Source: Carettochelys insculpta
Taxonomy: Eukaryota > Chordata > Testudines > Carettochelyidae
DNA length: 64,000 bases
Direction: 5' to 3'
Assembly: GCF_033958435.1 (NCBI RefSeq)
Contig: NC_134161.1
Location: 15,810,001 to 15,874,000 of the forward strand
A program made the position numbers and the translations under genes. Every line of letters begins with the position of its first letter. Position 1 is the first letter of the stretch. The notes under the pieces were generated by a model. The model searched no databases. It worked only from the letters and a program-made list of their open reading frames with translations, and had not been told where the DNA came from. Below, in pieces: positions 36,020 through 46,920 of this stretch.

Positions 36020-36315
36020 GGCCATATCTACATTACCTGGAAGATTGACCCACTCATACCTTAGAGCTCCAGGTCAAGCTTCCCGGGTTCAATTTTGCAC
36101 ACCTAGAATGGATGGATGCGTGAAGTTGACCAACGATGGGTCAGCAGTTGGCCCGTATCTATTGCAGGGAGTAAGGGAGGTTGATGGGAGAAACTTTCCT
36201 GTTGATCTTCCTCAGTGAGGACGGTCAAGTAAGTTGATTTCACAGAAGTCAATTCTAGCAATGTATCTAGAGTTGCAATCTGCAGTTGACTTACATGCCT
36301 AGTGCAGACCAAGCC
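36020..36315 (-). mobile_element. MITE family B, copy 3, with TAA target duplication
   Basis: A 296-bp copy. The left end GGCCATATCTACATTACC pairs with the reverse of GCAGACCAAGCC, and taa flanks both sides (36017-36019, 36316-36318). The interior has 'gaggttgatgggag' and 'gatcttcctcagtgagga'. The short ends and TAA duplication fit PIF/Harbinger. It lies about 300 bp after the exon at 35568-35718. Confidence 0.68.
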
Positions 36316-36527
36316 TAAGATTTCCAGAGAACTAACAACTGCAGAAGCAGTGAGAAAACTACCATTTGTCGAGGAGAGGGGAGGAAGTACCTTGATTGGC
36401 TGAGGTTCAGCCTCAGAGCCAAGATTCTGATTTGACCCAAACTGCTCAGCTATCCCTCACTGTGGGAGTATCCAGGGTTCCATGTTTGCACCCTCCATAG
36501 TCTGTGCTAGTGGTGCTGCAGCAAGCA

Positions 36528-37049
36528 TAGGGTAACCATCTGTCCTGCTTCTGGTGCGACAGCCCCGTATTGCGGGCACCAGGAAGGTATCCCAGTTTAT
36601 TTTCGAAATGGGGCTAATTGCCCCATATTTGCAGTGGGATTGGCTGCTGCCCTGCTCCTGCCATGCACAAGCCTGGATGCCACCCTGTTCTCAGCTCCCC
36701 ATGGCTCAGGAAAGCCAGGAGTGGGACCCACAGGGGAAGCCAGGAGCCAGACAGGTGTGGCTGCCTGGCTCCCAGCTCCCCAAAATTTGGAGAGCCAGGA
36801 GCTCACCTGTGTGGCTCCCAACGCCTAGGGGGAACTGGGAGGAGCTCCAGTGGCTGTTGCCTCCTTCCTGGCTTAATGAGGCTCAGGGAAGCTCTCCGAG
36901 GTGCAGGGAGCTGGCCACCCCCCGCCCCCCGCGTAGCTGCTGCCCAGTTCCCAGCTCCCTGTGCCTCAGTTAAGCCAGGAGGAGCTGCACCCCTCGTCCC
37001 CCTGTATTTCTCTGTCCTATATTTGGGATAGAGAGATATGGTCACCCTA
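36528..37049. mobile_element. hAT-type MITE with exact 8-bp target duplication
   Basis: A 522-bp element. Ends TAGGGTAACCATCTGTCC and, reversed, TAGGGTGACCATATCTC. The octamer agcaagca occurs directly outside both ends (36520-36527 and 37050-37057), the hAT signature. The interior is GC-rich and repetitive (gctcccagctcc-like) with no transposase. Open frames across it are shadows. Confidence 0.8.
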
Positions 37050-37234
37050 AGCAAGCAGGCCAGTTATGAGGTGGTTCTGTTGACAGGGCACCTGTGTAAG
37101 ACCATCAGCCCATTGCATATAAAGCACAGGTGACAGAAGTAGGTTCATTCTCCAGTGGCACTGCATGTTCTGGATTCAAACCGCTGACTGAGAGCTTTGT
37201 AATTGGATTTTAAAAGGTGTCAGAGAAGCGTCAG

Positions 37235-37660
37235 GTCCATCATTTCTTTTGCTTTTACAGGATTAGAAAACCTGGCTTACTGTGATAGGTTGAGCTCCTC
37301 GAGTCTACTTACTTAACAAAGAGAAGGGTAAGGCTCGACTTGATTACAGTCTGTAAGTGCCAACATGGGGAACTAGTGTTTAATAATGGGCTCGTCAGTC
37401 TAGCAAAGAATGGTCCAGTGGCTGGAAGTTGAAGCTAAATAAATTCAAGCTGGAAATAAGGTGTAAATATTTAATGGTGAGGAGAATCAGCCGTGGGACA
37501 GCTTACCAGGATTCATGACAGATTCTTCATCGCTGACAAACGTTGAGATTTTCCTAAAAGATCTGTTCCGGGAATTATTTTGGGGGAGTTGTCTGGCTTG
37601 TGTGATACAGATGAGACTAGATGGTCAGAGTGGCCTCTTGTGGCTTAGAATCTGGAAGAA
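37235..37660 (+). mobile_element. CR1-like 3' region
   Basis: Contains 'ggtccagtggctggaagttg', 'gtgtaaatatttaatggtga' and 'cagatgagactagatggtca', the 3' UTR order of a CR1 subfamily shared with 52170-52685. It is diverged and truncated at both ends. Confidence 0.62.
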
Positions 37661-38019
37661 ATTTAAAATTCAGGTCTGGGATAGCTTTTTTAAATACATT
37701 TAATACCTGTTCCCACCATGGAGTGACCTAGCCCACAACAAAGAGCTTCTGTTGCTGTGTTTGTGATCCACCCATGTACAGCTTTTAGAAGGCTTGCAAA
37801 GATATCCCAGTCTCACTTGGTCCCAGACTCCCAGTCTAATATGGCTAGTTTAAAAGTCAAGCTGATGCAGACAGGCGCAAGACTGGCCAGACTTTATACA
37901 GACCCCTAAGAAAAGATTTCTGTCTGGGAGAATCCAGCTATCCGCAAAGCACCTACCCTAATTCTCTTTCAATATCTGCTGCTGTCAGAATCAGGTTGAC
38001 ATCTCCCCCAGCCCCGCTT
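37661..38019. other. Intronic, nothing recognised
   Basis: Short gap between a CR1 fragment and a candidate conserved block. Confidence 0.45.
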
Positions 38020-38630
38020 CATCTGCACATACAATTTTTGCCATTAATTTTCGCAACAATGTGCAAATGCAGAGTGTTAAACATTAGGCTGCCAGCTGCT
38101 TTCCAGAGTCCAATTAAAACTAGCTAAGCAAAGTCAAGTGCAGCGGCAAACTCTCCCTTTAAGCTTTTCTGCCGTGAAATTAACAAGTTCTTGGGTCACT
38201 CTGTAGTATGTCCTGACAGAATCAGTAAGAGCAGAGGAGGCAACAGCTTGGGTTATTGCACAGATACCAATCGGCTACAACAGCCACACATGTACACACA
38301 ACACATGCACACAATAATAACAACAGAAAGCCAGCGACATCATTAGGCTGAACTGTGAGCTCAATGCCTGAGCATGGTGGAATCCATTTCAAAAGGGAGA
38401 GACCCAATAAAGGCCAATTTTCACTCCAAACCGTTAAATACATCCTGCTGCGAAAGTAATCATAATAATATCCCATCGAGCTATTAAAAGAATGCTGCTT
38501 TTAATGGGTTCTAATGAGGACATCAATTTAACAGCGCTGGATGGAAGATGGAGGGGTATAACAACAGCAAGATGGATTAATCAGGCTGCACTGGGATGAA
38601 TGTTACCCCGGAGGACAGAACGTACTCCGA
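38020..38630. other. Candidate conserved non-coding block
   Basis: About 600 bp without repeats or open frames of note. Motifs: 'tttttgccattaattttcgc', 'aacaatgtgcaaatgcagag' (octamer-like TGCAAATG), 'cgaaagtaatcataataata', 'gatggattaatcaggctgca' (GGATTA, OTX/PITX-like). This is one of two best enhancer-like segments in the window. Confidence 0.4.
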
Positions 38631-39378
38631 CCCGCCTGCATCCCTTCAGCATGCGCTGTCTGGCACTCGGTGAGAGGGATTTTCCACCTGGCTAGATTCA
38701 CTTTTCACTGAACTTAAATTGGCTGGAGAACCCCCTGGGGAATTGTCTCTATGTAGGTGATGGAGACAGCATAACATCCTCCGACACCAGTGCCTGCGTG
38801 GTGTAAGAGGTGGAGGGAGCATGGGCCATCCGTCAACGCGGGGGTGAGATGGGTGGGGAATGGCAGCTCCACACTCCGCTGTGCCAGTGACTCCACTGGC
38901 TCCCGTGTCTACCAGGGTCAATTGGGATCAGGAACCTACCTCTGGTGACCTGCATCCACCACTGGCCACTCAAACATAGCAGGGCCTGTGACATCGTTTG
39001 CACCCATCTAGCTGTCAAGCTACCTGCATGTGTACAACCTCCTGCAAGCTCCCTTTTCCTTCTCTCCGGCCAGCGAGCTGTGCAGCCATGTACAGCGTCC
39101 TCACCAGCGTGGTGCTTGTGCGGCAGGGATGTGGACTGCTGCCCAGTTAGAACTGTAGCACTGCACACACCTTTTGGCCCTGACTGTCAGTGACTTTGCC
39201 CAGGGTGTGGGCAAGCCCACTGACAGGCCCATTAAATCATTGCCAGAGCCCTGTGTGGCATGCGCCGGGCAGCGCTGAGAGCTGGCTGCCCCGTCCCTGT
39301 CCCTGTCCCTTCCACCAGAGGCCCCACCCCTTCTTGGAGTGCTCCCCAGTCCGTGTCAGTACAGAATCAAGCCCAGAG
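38631..39378. other. Intronic, nothing recognised
   Basis: Ordinary mixed sequence. Confidence 0.5.
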
Positions 39379-39700
39379 GCTTGGTCCACACTAGGCAGGT
39401 AAGTCCATTGCAGAGATGCAGTTCTAGCTAGATGACCTCCTAAGGTCCCGTCCAGCCCTGGGATTCCATGATTTTGTGACTTATCTGAAATCAACTTATG
39501 TGGCCATCCATGCGGAGGGAGATTGATGGTAGAACCTCTCCCATCAACCTCCCTTACTCCTTGCAATATTGAGGAGTACAGGGGTCAACTGCCCACCCCA
39601 GATAGTTCGATTTCACACGTCTACTAGATGCACAAAATCGAACTCCAGAAAATTGACCCTAAACAGTTCGATCCTCTCCATAGTATAGACAACCCCTAAG
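39379..39700 (+). mobile_element. MITE family B, copy 4, carrying a CR1 tail
   Basis: Begins GCTTGGTCCACACTAGGCAG and ends 'catagtatagacaaccccta', with the usual GATGGTAGAACCTCTCCCATC palindrome and 'cgatttcacacgtctactag' inside. About 50 bp at 39431-39481 (gatgacctcctaaggtcccg, then a gattccatgattt tail) is a CR1 3' end inserted in the MITE. Confidence 0.62.
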
Positions 39701-40567
39701 GTTAACATGGGTGGAGACCTGGCGCATAAGGTTTTGGACGAGTCTCTGTGAGTGTGAACTCCCCCTGTGCACAGAACAAGGATGTGGATGGTGTTCTTGG
39801 TCAGTTTTATCTGATGTGTGTGGATGTCTGCACTGCAGCTGGTGTGCTAGGGACAGCTAAAGTAGTGTAAGTGTTTCCATTTAACTCCTTGTTCTCAATC
39901 ATACCCAGTGTTCCAACCCTTTCGTCTCCCAGGCTGAAGCTTTCCAGGCGTCTCTGACAGAATCTTTTTTTATTCCCCTCTGCTGGCATTTTGAGCAAAA
40001 CAAGAAGCCAGAAAGCAACATTCCCAGGCCCCGTTACAGAAACGAAGAATGCTTGGATCACTTTATCTGCTCCAGCAGCAAAATGTCCAGGGCCTGAGAG
40101 ATGGAACGGGCTTGGAGATGGCCCACGCTGTAGAAGAGTGTTGCTGGGAATCTTGGACTTGATTTGCAAGGACTGGGAAATCAGATTTCCTACGCAGTTT
40201 GCATTGCGGGCCTAATTCTAAAACCCAGCAAGGCTCTTTTACACACACACCACCATTGTAAAGGCTCTTTAATGTGGGTGAGATGTGCAGCTTCCCAGCT
40301 GAGCCCCTGGGCAGCCCTAGCAACCTAAAGGGGCTTTCATGTGACGGGAAGCAGCCTGTAGCTCTTTTAACCAGTGCTCTGAGACCCAGGCATGCATGGC
40401 ACAATGAGCAAGGTAGAATCTTCTGCCCTACTGTGAGTACTGCGCTGAAGCACCAGAGTAGATCCAGAAGCTGATCCCTTCTGTCTGATATAAAGGGCAT
40501 TGACCTGTACCTTTGAAAAGGTTGTGCCCTGCCTCAGAAAGATTTCAGCCTCCTACCCCACAGAAAA
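39701..40567. other. Intronic, nothing recognised
   Basis: Open frame 40500-40063 on the - strand (145 aa) has no recognised homology. Confidence 0.5.
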
Positions 40568-40608
40568 ACAGCTGTTATTTCAAAATAACTTTGCTGTGTA
40601 GACCGATC
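40568..40608 (+). mobile_element. Terminal fragment of TATTTCAAAATAG MITE
   Basis: The segment 'gctgttatttcaaaataact' followed by 'ttgctgtgtagacc' is nearly identical to the right 40 bp of the element at 25501-25865. Only this end is present; an antisense CR1 fragment follows directly. Confidence 0.55.
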
Positions 40609-40649
40609 CTTAGACTTGCTTCCCATGGGCTCTGACCTGGGTCTTTCTC
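40609..40649 (-). mobile_element. CR1 antisense fragment, short piece before MITE
   Basis: 'gacttgcttcccatgggctc' followed by 'gggtctttctct' matches the antisense CR1 ORF2 phrase that normally precedes 'gagtttg..aaagtctgc'. It continues at 40953 after the MITE copy at 40651-40952. Confidence 0.6.
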
Positions 40650-40650
40650 T

Positions 40651-40952
40651 GGCCCTGTCTACATTACTTGGAACATTGACTCGGGCAGGGTCAATCCTCT
40701 GGAGTTCGATTTGGTGCACCTGGTAGAAGACATGCAAAATCGAACTATCTGGGGTTGGCAGTTGACCCCGGTGCTCATCAATATTGTGAGGAGTAAGGGA
40801 AATTGATTCGAGAGTTTCTCCCATTGACCTCCCTCTGTGAAGAGGGCCAGGTATGTTGATTGCACATAAGTCAGTTCTAAATACGCCATTGCCATAGCTA
40901 CAATTGAATTGCATATCTACAATCAACTTACCTGCCTAGTGTAGACCAAGCC
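40651..40952 (-). mobile_element. MITE family B, copy 5, inserted in CR1
   Basis: A 302-bp copy with the best-preserved ends: GGCCCTGTCTACATTAC and, reversed, GGCTTGGTCTACACTAGGC. It is flanked by tct on both sides (40648-40650, 40953-40955). Removing it joins two pieces of one antisense CR1 copy at the expected 'agttctctgagtttg' phrase, which fixes the boundaries. Confidence 0.75.
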
Positions 40953-41660
40953 TCTGAGTTTGCTGAAGTCTGCCTACTTTAAGTCCATTGCTTTTATGCT
41001 GCTGTTTTCCTTCCTGCCATTCCTTAGAATAATGAACTCTATCATTTCAAGATCGCATTCACCCACACTGCCTTCCTCCTTCAAATTCTCAACCAGTTCC
41101 TCCCTGTGTGTCAGAATCAATACTAGAACAGCCTCCCCCATAGTCATTTTCTCCAGCTTCTCTAATAAAAGGCTGTCTGCAGTGTATTCCAGTAACTTTT
41201 TTGGATAAGCTGAGCCCTGCTGTATTATTTTCCCAGCAGATATCTGGGTAACCGAAGTCCCCCATATCATCAAGTCCTGTGCTTTCAGTGATTTTTTTAG
41301 TTGTTTAAAAGCAGCCTCATACATCTCTTCTTCCTGGTTAGATGGTCTACACAGACCGCTCCATGACATCACCCTTATTTTTCCCCTTTTATCTTTACCC
41401 TGAGACCCTCAAGAGGTATCACACCAACTTCTATCTTGACCAAAGTATGGACATCTTTGCTGCTCAAGACAACATCTCGTCCTGCTTTCTCTCTTTCTGT
41501 CCTTCCTGAGCAAGCTGTACCCTTTGGTATCAATTTTTTAGTCATGTGGGTTATCCCACCTCATCTCTGTGATGTCATTTATGTCACAATGGTGATTATT
41601 ACTCAGGAACATTCAGACATCTACAATGTATCTTAGATTTCTGCTCTTTAGTACCTGTCT
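40953..41660 (-). pseudogene. CR1 LINE ORF2 remnant (endonuclease C-terminal region), antisense
   Basis: On the - strand, 41372-40974 keeps a 132-residue open stretch. IWGTSVTQISAGKIIQQ corresponds to the D-F-N-Y-P-D-I-C-W motif region of CR1 AP-endonucleases. ILTHREELVENLKEEGSVGECDLEMIEF matches the conserved LTNRE..V..L....LG.SDHEM.EF block. The catalytic SDH is replaced by CDL and the DFNYPDICW motif is altered, so the enzyme is dead. Remaining sequence to 41660 is earlier CR1 coding in antisense, including the 'tgtgatgtcatttatgtcac' phrase. A KIRREL3 intron hosts it. Confidence 0.72.
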
Positions 41661-44593
41661 CTCCTTTGTCCCTGCTGTGATACTCCATGGTCCCCCCAAA
41701 TTCCATGTTTGGGACTCACCCGGGAACTTGCATCTCCTGCCCCTGAATAATTTGAGACCTGTTTTGTCAAGTCAGCCTTGATGCATCAAAAGATGCTTTT
41801 CCTCTTGCGTCATTGCCAGTCCCCATCTCTGCTCAGCAGCCCTCCTCGGAGCAGCATCCTGTGGTTGAGAAAGCCAAAGCTCTCCTGGTGATGCTGTTCC
41901 TGCAGCCAATAATATAAAATTATGTTCTAAGACAACAAAATTGTAACAAAACATTTAGATCTCGGGGAGATTATTTTTTCCTCTGAAATTCTCCTTCATG
42001 GTGAATTTTGTATTTGCTTTGCTTGCATTATGGTTTCGGAATTGAAAAATATTTAAAAATTGGAATTTCCGACACCCTGGAAAGTCCATTGTCCACCCGG
42101 CTTTACATATCTGTCCGTGCTTCCTGACACCTGAATGGCGAGAGGAGACCTAGGAGAAAGCAGACTATGCCAAGTCCTAGCATCTGAAGAAGGCAGGAAG
42201 ACTGGAGCCACTGGCCCTTGTCTTTCTCTTAAGGGGGCTAGCTTGTGCACCCAGGAAATGGCCTGCATAGAACTGCTTTCTTGTTTGTGTAATAGACCAG
42301 TATTACTCCACAGTAACCACTCGTCACAGATTGGAGGGCTGCTAGTCCGGTCAGAATTGCTTTTAAAAACAGGCAGTGCTCACAGCGTTAAAACCTAAAC
42401 ACTCCGTGGGTGGAGGTGCTGACAACTGGATACCACTTGCCAGAGCAGTGGGGAGGGGTTGTTCTGTCTCCAGTGCTGGAACGTTCCCCAGGGACCCCAC
42501 AAAAGCCTGCATTGGAGGCCTATGGGGCTTGAGGTGAGAGCGCAGCAGCCTTCCTGCTTCCCCCGAAAGTGCCAGGGCATTAATACCCTGACTTTCCCCT
42601 CTGCCTGCTAGAGCCCACCACTGGCATCACAGCTTCAGAAGGCGCCGTGCTGTCATGGTTGGCGTAGAGAGAGATGGGTGGCAGCATGGGGGCTCAGAGC
42701 CTGCTTGCAGGTGGCCAAGCACCTCTCCCAGCTGCACATCCCTGACACAGTGGATAGAACCAATCCATCCCCAGAGCTGCAGATCCCCCACCCCACTCCT
42801 AACCGCTCCATGCAGGTTATAGCAAGTGGAGAGCACCTCCCACAGCACACAGGACTTTAGCATTGCCAGTGTCCCTCCTCTGAGACAAAGTTACAGCAAT
42901 TCTACTGACACCCAGGCCTTCCTCAGCCTGTGCCTCCCCCAGAGGGTCAGGCCTGGGGTCTGCCTAGTTCCATTGTCACTGCAAATGCCGCATGGACGGT
43001 TAGCTTTGGTACAGCTGCCCTGTACTACTCTCCTAGTTTGAAAGATGAGGCCTTTAGCATGAAGCACTCCAAGGACCGATTCCATTCCATGAACCAACCT
43101 CCCGACAAAGCACTTAATAGAAAAGCAACTGAGTATTTGTTCACATAAAAGGGCATTGAAAACTGTTGACGCCCTAACAAAGCTGCTCACCCATTACTTG
43201 ATGTGGGCAAAATGCCTCCTCTGTCTGAGGGGAGAGAAAGTTTGCTATAAATAAAACACATCTGGACCCAGGATGTGCCTGCTAAATTTTAGCCCAATCT
43301 GCTCTAAAATAGCTGAGTCATAATCCCCCTTCTCCTGTCCAAAAAACCAAAATACAGTCCAGCCAAAACCCCACCAGGGCTTGTAATGGAGACACTAAGT
43401 GACTCCAGCTGGAACAGCTGTTCCATGTGATTGCCATTCCACCAGCCACATCACAGGCAGCCTCCTGTGAGTTTTGCGCAGAACATCACCAGCGGGATTA
43501 AAATCATGTTGAATAGTTTGATATGCCATAAACTATTTATACTGCCAGAGCCCAGTGGCTGTGTGGAAAATCACATCGTGTGTGCCAGGATGGGAGACAG
43601 GCCGACTTGCTGCTTCTCCTGACACGTCCGTGGAAGTCCAACCGCGTCCTCTGCACACCATGTGTGGTTACTCCTTTGCATGTCTTTAAGGGCTGGAGGA
43701 CTGTGCTTTCCTTTAAGCAAGATGGAGGGTACAGGGAATAGGAATCCAGGGGAAGTCAGTGACAGTATGGTCAGCATGTCGGATTCTAAGCAGGAGCAGC
43801 ACGGGCCCTGGTACCACAATATCAGATGACTTGATACCATATGTATAGTAGCAACATGCCTGCGAGGCAGGCTTGGGCTCCGTTCCCCGTAGCATAATGG
43901 GGGACCTGGTGCAAGGGAGGCTAAGTGACTCGGCCAAGGTCAAGTGTTCCCATAGTAGCACCTGGGCTGCCTGCCTCTCTAGGTGAGAGTGGGCAGAGAG
44001 CAGAGTTGCTCTAGGTGGGATGACGGTGGGCTTCAAGGTGGCAACGGGAGTGGAGAAGATTAATAGCTGTGAGCCACCTTTCATGGTGGGGCTGGAAAGG
44101 GTTTCATGGACACTCGTGCAAGAGCCCACTCCGTGCCTTAGCTTCGTCTCTGCTCCCATTTTGCTGCTTATTGCTGCTTCCCCACGTACGCTGCAGCATT
44201 GCAGGGTGCTGTAACAGAGCGAGCAGGTACTGCCTGTGCTGGCATCTCCCATGCAGCGTGGTGGCTTCTCCCCTGGATGGGCAGAAGAGCTGCTGGCTAC
44301 TCACCCTCCCCTCCGCTCGGTGCCGGTGTTAGAGGCACCTCTCTTTCAAATGATGCTGCCACCCCTGCAGCCATGGAGGGGCCTCGCCCCCAGCAAAACA
44401 CGTGAAGAGGCCCGTGCTGCAGTGGGATGGACTAGGAGCTGCACCGTGCTTTCTGGTGAAACCGCCTAGCCCCTAGGGAATCATCATGGTTTCCTTTGCT
44501 CCTCAGCCTATGCTGAGGCACAGCACAGATTCCTTCTTCCTATGGAGAGCTGGGAACCTCCGTCCGTACTCCACAGACAGATGGGACTGAGAG
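41661..44593. other. Intronic, no confident feature
   Basis: 43120-43340 ('gtttgctataaataaaacac', 'gctctaaaatagctgagtca') is repeat-poor and might be conserved. The open frame 44252-43713 on the - strand (179 aa) has no domain I recognise. Confidence 0.5.
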
Positions 44594-45273
44594 GCTGTGT
44601 CTACACGTGCACGCTACTTCGAAGTAGCGGCACTAACTTCGAAATAGCGCCCGTCGCGGCTACACGCGTCGGGCGCTATTTCGAAGTTAACTTCGACGTT
44701 AGGCGGCGAGACGTCGAAGTCGCTAACCTCATGAGGGGATCGGAATAGCGCCCTACTTCGACGTTCAACGTCGAAGTAGGGACCGTGTAGACGATCCGCG
44801 TCCCGCAACGTCGAAATTGTGGGGTCCTCCATGGCGGCCATCAGCTGGGGGGTTGAGAGATGCTGTCTGTCCAGCCCGTGCAGGGCTCTATGGTCACCGT
44901 GTGCAGCAGCCCTTAGCCCAGGGCTTCTGGCTGCTGCTGCTGCAGCGGGGGATTCATGCTGCATGCACAGGGTCTGCAACTCGTTGTCGGCTCTGTGTAT
45001 CTTGTGCTGTTTAGTGCAAGTGTGTCTGGGAGGGGCCCTTTAAGGGAGCGGCTGGCTGTTGAGTCCGCCCTGTGACCCTGTCTGCAGCTGTGCCTGGCTC
45101 CCTTATTTCGATGTGTGCTACTGTGGCGTGTAGACGTTCCCTCGCAGCGCCTATTTCGATGTTGGGCTGAGCAACGTCGAAGTTGAACATCGACGTTGCT
45201 GGCCCTGGAGGACGTGTAGACGTTATTCATCGAAATAGACTATTTCGATGTTGGCTGCACGTGTAGACGTAGC
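44594..45273 (-). mobile_element. Palindrome-rich inverted-repeat element, copy 5
   Basis: A 680-bp copy of the same short form as copy 2, with ends GCTGTGTCTACACGTG and (reverse) GCTACGTCTACACGTG, flanked by gagag and cagag. Both - strand frames are intact: 45230-44913 and 44979-44614. Against copy 1 I count about nine substitutions over the 318 nt of the first frame, of which about five change the amino acid. That is what neutral drift predicts. Confidence 0.8.
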
Positions 45274-46329
45274 CAGAGCGTCCCTGCCCTGGCTTGGCTG
45301 CTCAGAGCAAGGTCGCACACCAGTCTTCTGCTGCAGGTGGGCCAGTTGCATGTCACTGAGGAGAACTCTGACACCCTTCTGTTTGATTGCACCTCACTGG
45401 GTACTGGCCAGCGGGGGCGCTATTTGGATTCTGGGAAGTGGGCAGGCTTTCTACTAAGGCCCCTCCCTCTGCCCACTAGGCGGAGCTACAGGACCCAGGG
45501 ACAAGAACGTGAAAGTCTGTCCTGCTGCTTGCATTGGCCCAGCTCCGTGGGTACCCAAGGGCAGCAGAGCGATCTTCTCCCCTGCGCCCAGCTCTGAGCA
45601 TGCCCTGCTTTTGTCAGCTTTGATCGCCCCTCCCCAGCAGAGTACTGGAGCCTATGGCCATCCAGCAAAGTCCTTCAGCATGTGTCCAACTTCAAGGGTC
45701 TGCCTGCACTGCAGCGTTTTCCTGGTGATTGGCGCCTAGGTGAGCCCAGCCCAAGTGGGATCAAAGCCCTACGTGAGCAACTGCCTCCTCATTGGTGCTG
45801 CCCTCCCCCTGTGCCTCACAGGGGCATCTGCGGACATATCCCGTGGTTCTTAGCGCTGCCCTCAGCTGAGCAGCTCAGGTTATTTCCCATGGGATTGTGA
45901 GAGAATGTGTCCGTCCGTTGGGCACAAGGGGGTACGTGGAGGACCAGGCGTGCAAGGGAAGGAGGCTGTGCTCTCCGAGAGGAAGCAGCACCTGTGCTTG
46001 AGCCAAAAGCCCTCAGCAGGCGGCTGGCCTGGGTTTGGAGCACTGCCATCTCCCGGGTGGGAAGGCTTTGTGTGTGGACAGGAAGGGAGCCAGGGACGAC
46101 CCCTGGGAAAGAACCCTGGCTAGCTCTGCAGGGACACACACCCTAAGTCGCTGAAGCCCACGAGGTACTCGGGCTCAGCACTAGAAATTTGCTTTGCCGA
46201 ATTGGGCCCAGGGCAGTCCTCTTCATCCTGATTGTGACGAATAACATTCAGCAAGCGAGACTCTGCAGTATGAATGTGTGTGTCCCTGTGGTTATACGCT
46301 CCTCCCTGTTGGCTGCCAGCTGGGGGGAG
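45274..46329. other. Intronic, nothing recognised
   Basis: GC-rich gap after copy 5. Confidence 0.5.
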
Positions 46330-46920
46330 TCAGTTCAATCATTCGAATGAATGACAAGCAGCCAGGAAGGAATTATAATTGTAACTGAGCAGAATTACAT
46401 TATGATGAGTTATCATTTATGCAAATGTCTTTTTAAAAACACACTTGTGATTGTGTCTCTGTGTCTTGGGGAATCTGGGGAACGTTACCAGAGCATTGGA
46501 GAGCCCAGTCCCATTTGTGACTGGAAAGATCAAAAGCTTTTTAATTCATTTTCTCCTTCTTCTATTTATCTCCATTTTTTAAGTGCAGAAGGAAGCCCTG
46601 CTCCTTTTAATATAAAAAGGCTCCTCTATAAATCCTAAACATAGCTACTAAACCATCAAACAATGGGGAAGCTACTAAAGAGAAGTGTGATTCATACTTA
46701 ACAAAGGAAGGTGATTAGCTGTTGTTGTATAACAATGGGGAAGTGTCAGGACGCCTGCAAATGAATTAGGAGTGCGCTATATATCTCTGGGCTGTTGTGT
46801 TAGCACATCTCATTTATATTCCCCACTGCGCTGCCTTTATTGTCATTTGAATTGCACATTTTTAAATGAGATTAGGGTAAATTGAAAATACCTGTAATTT
46901 CCCGTCATCGCTTCCCATCA
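46330..46920. other. Candidate conserved non-coding block with octamer
   Basis: Motifs include a perfect octamer ATGCAAAT at 46419-46426, 'aaggaattataattgtaact', 'tttttaattcattttctcct', 'caaatgaattaggagtgcgc' and 'gtcatttgaattgcacattt'. It is repeat-poor and AT-rich, 2 kb upstream of the exon at 48803. An enhancer role is inference. Confidence 0.4.

Noticed and set aside
40974..41372. 132-aa frame as a novel gene
   Set aside because: It matches the CR1 endonuclease region in antisense, with altered catalytic motifs.
43713..44252. 179-aa open frame on the - strand
   Set aside because: No recognisable domain, no KIRREL3 relation and no splice evidence. Treated as incidental.
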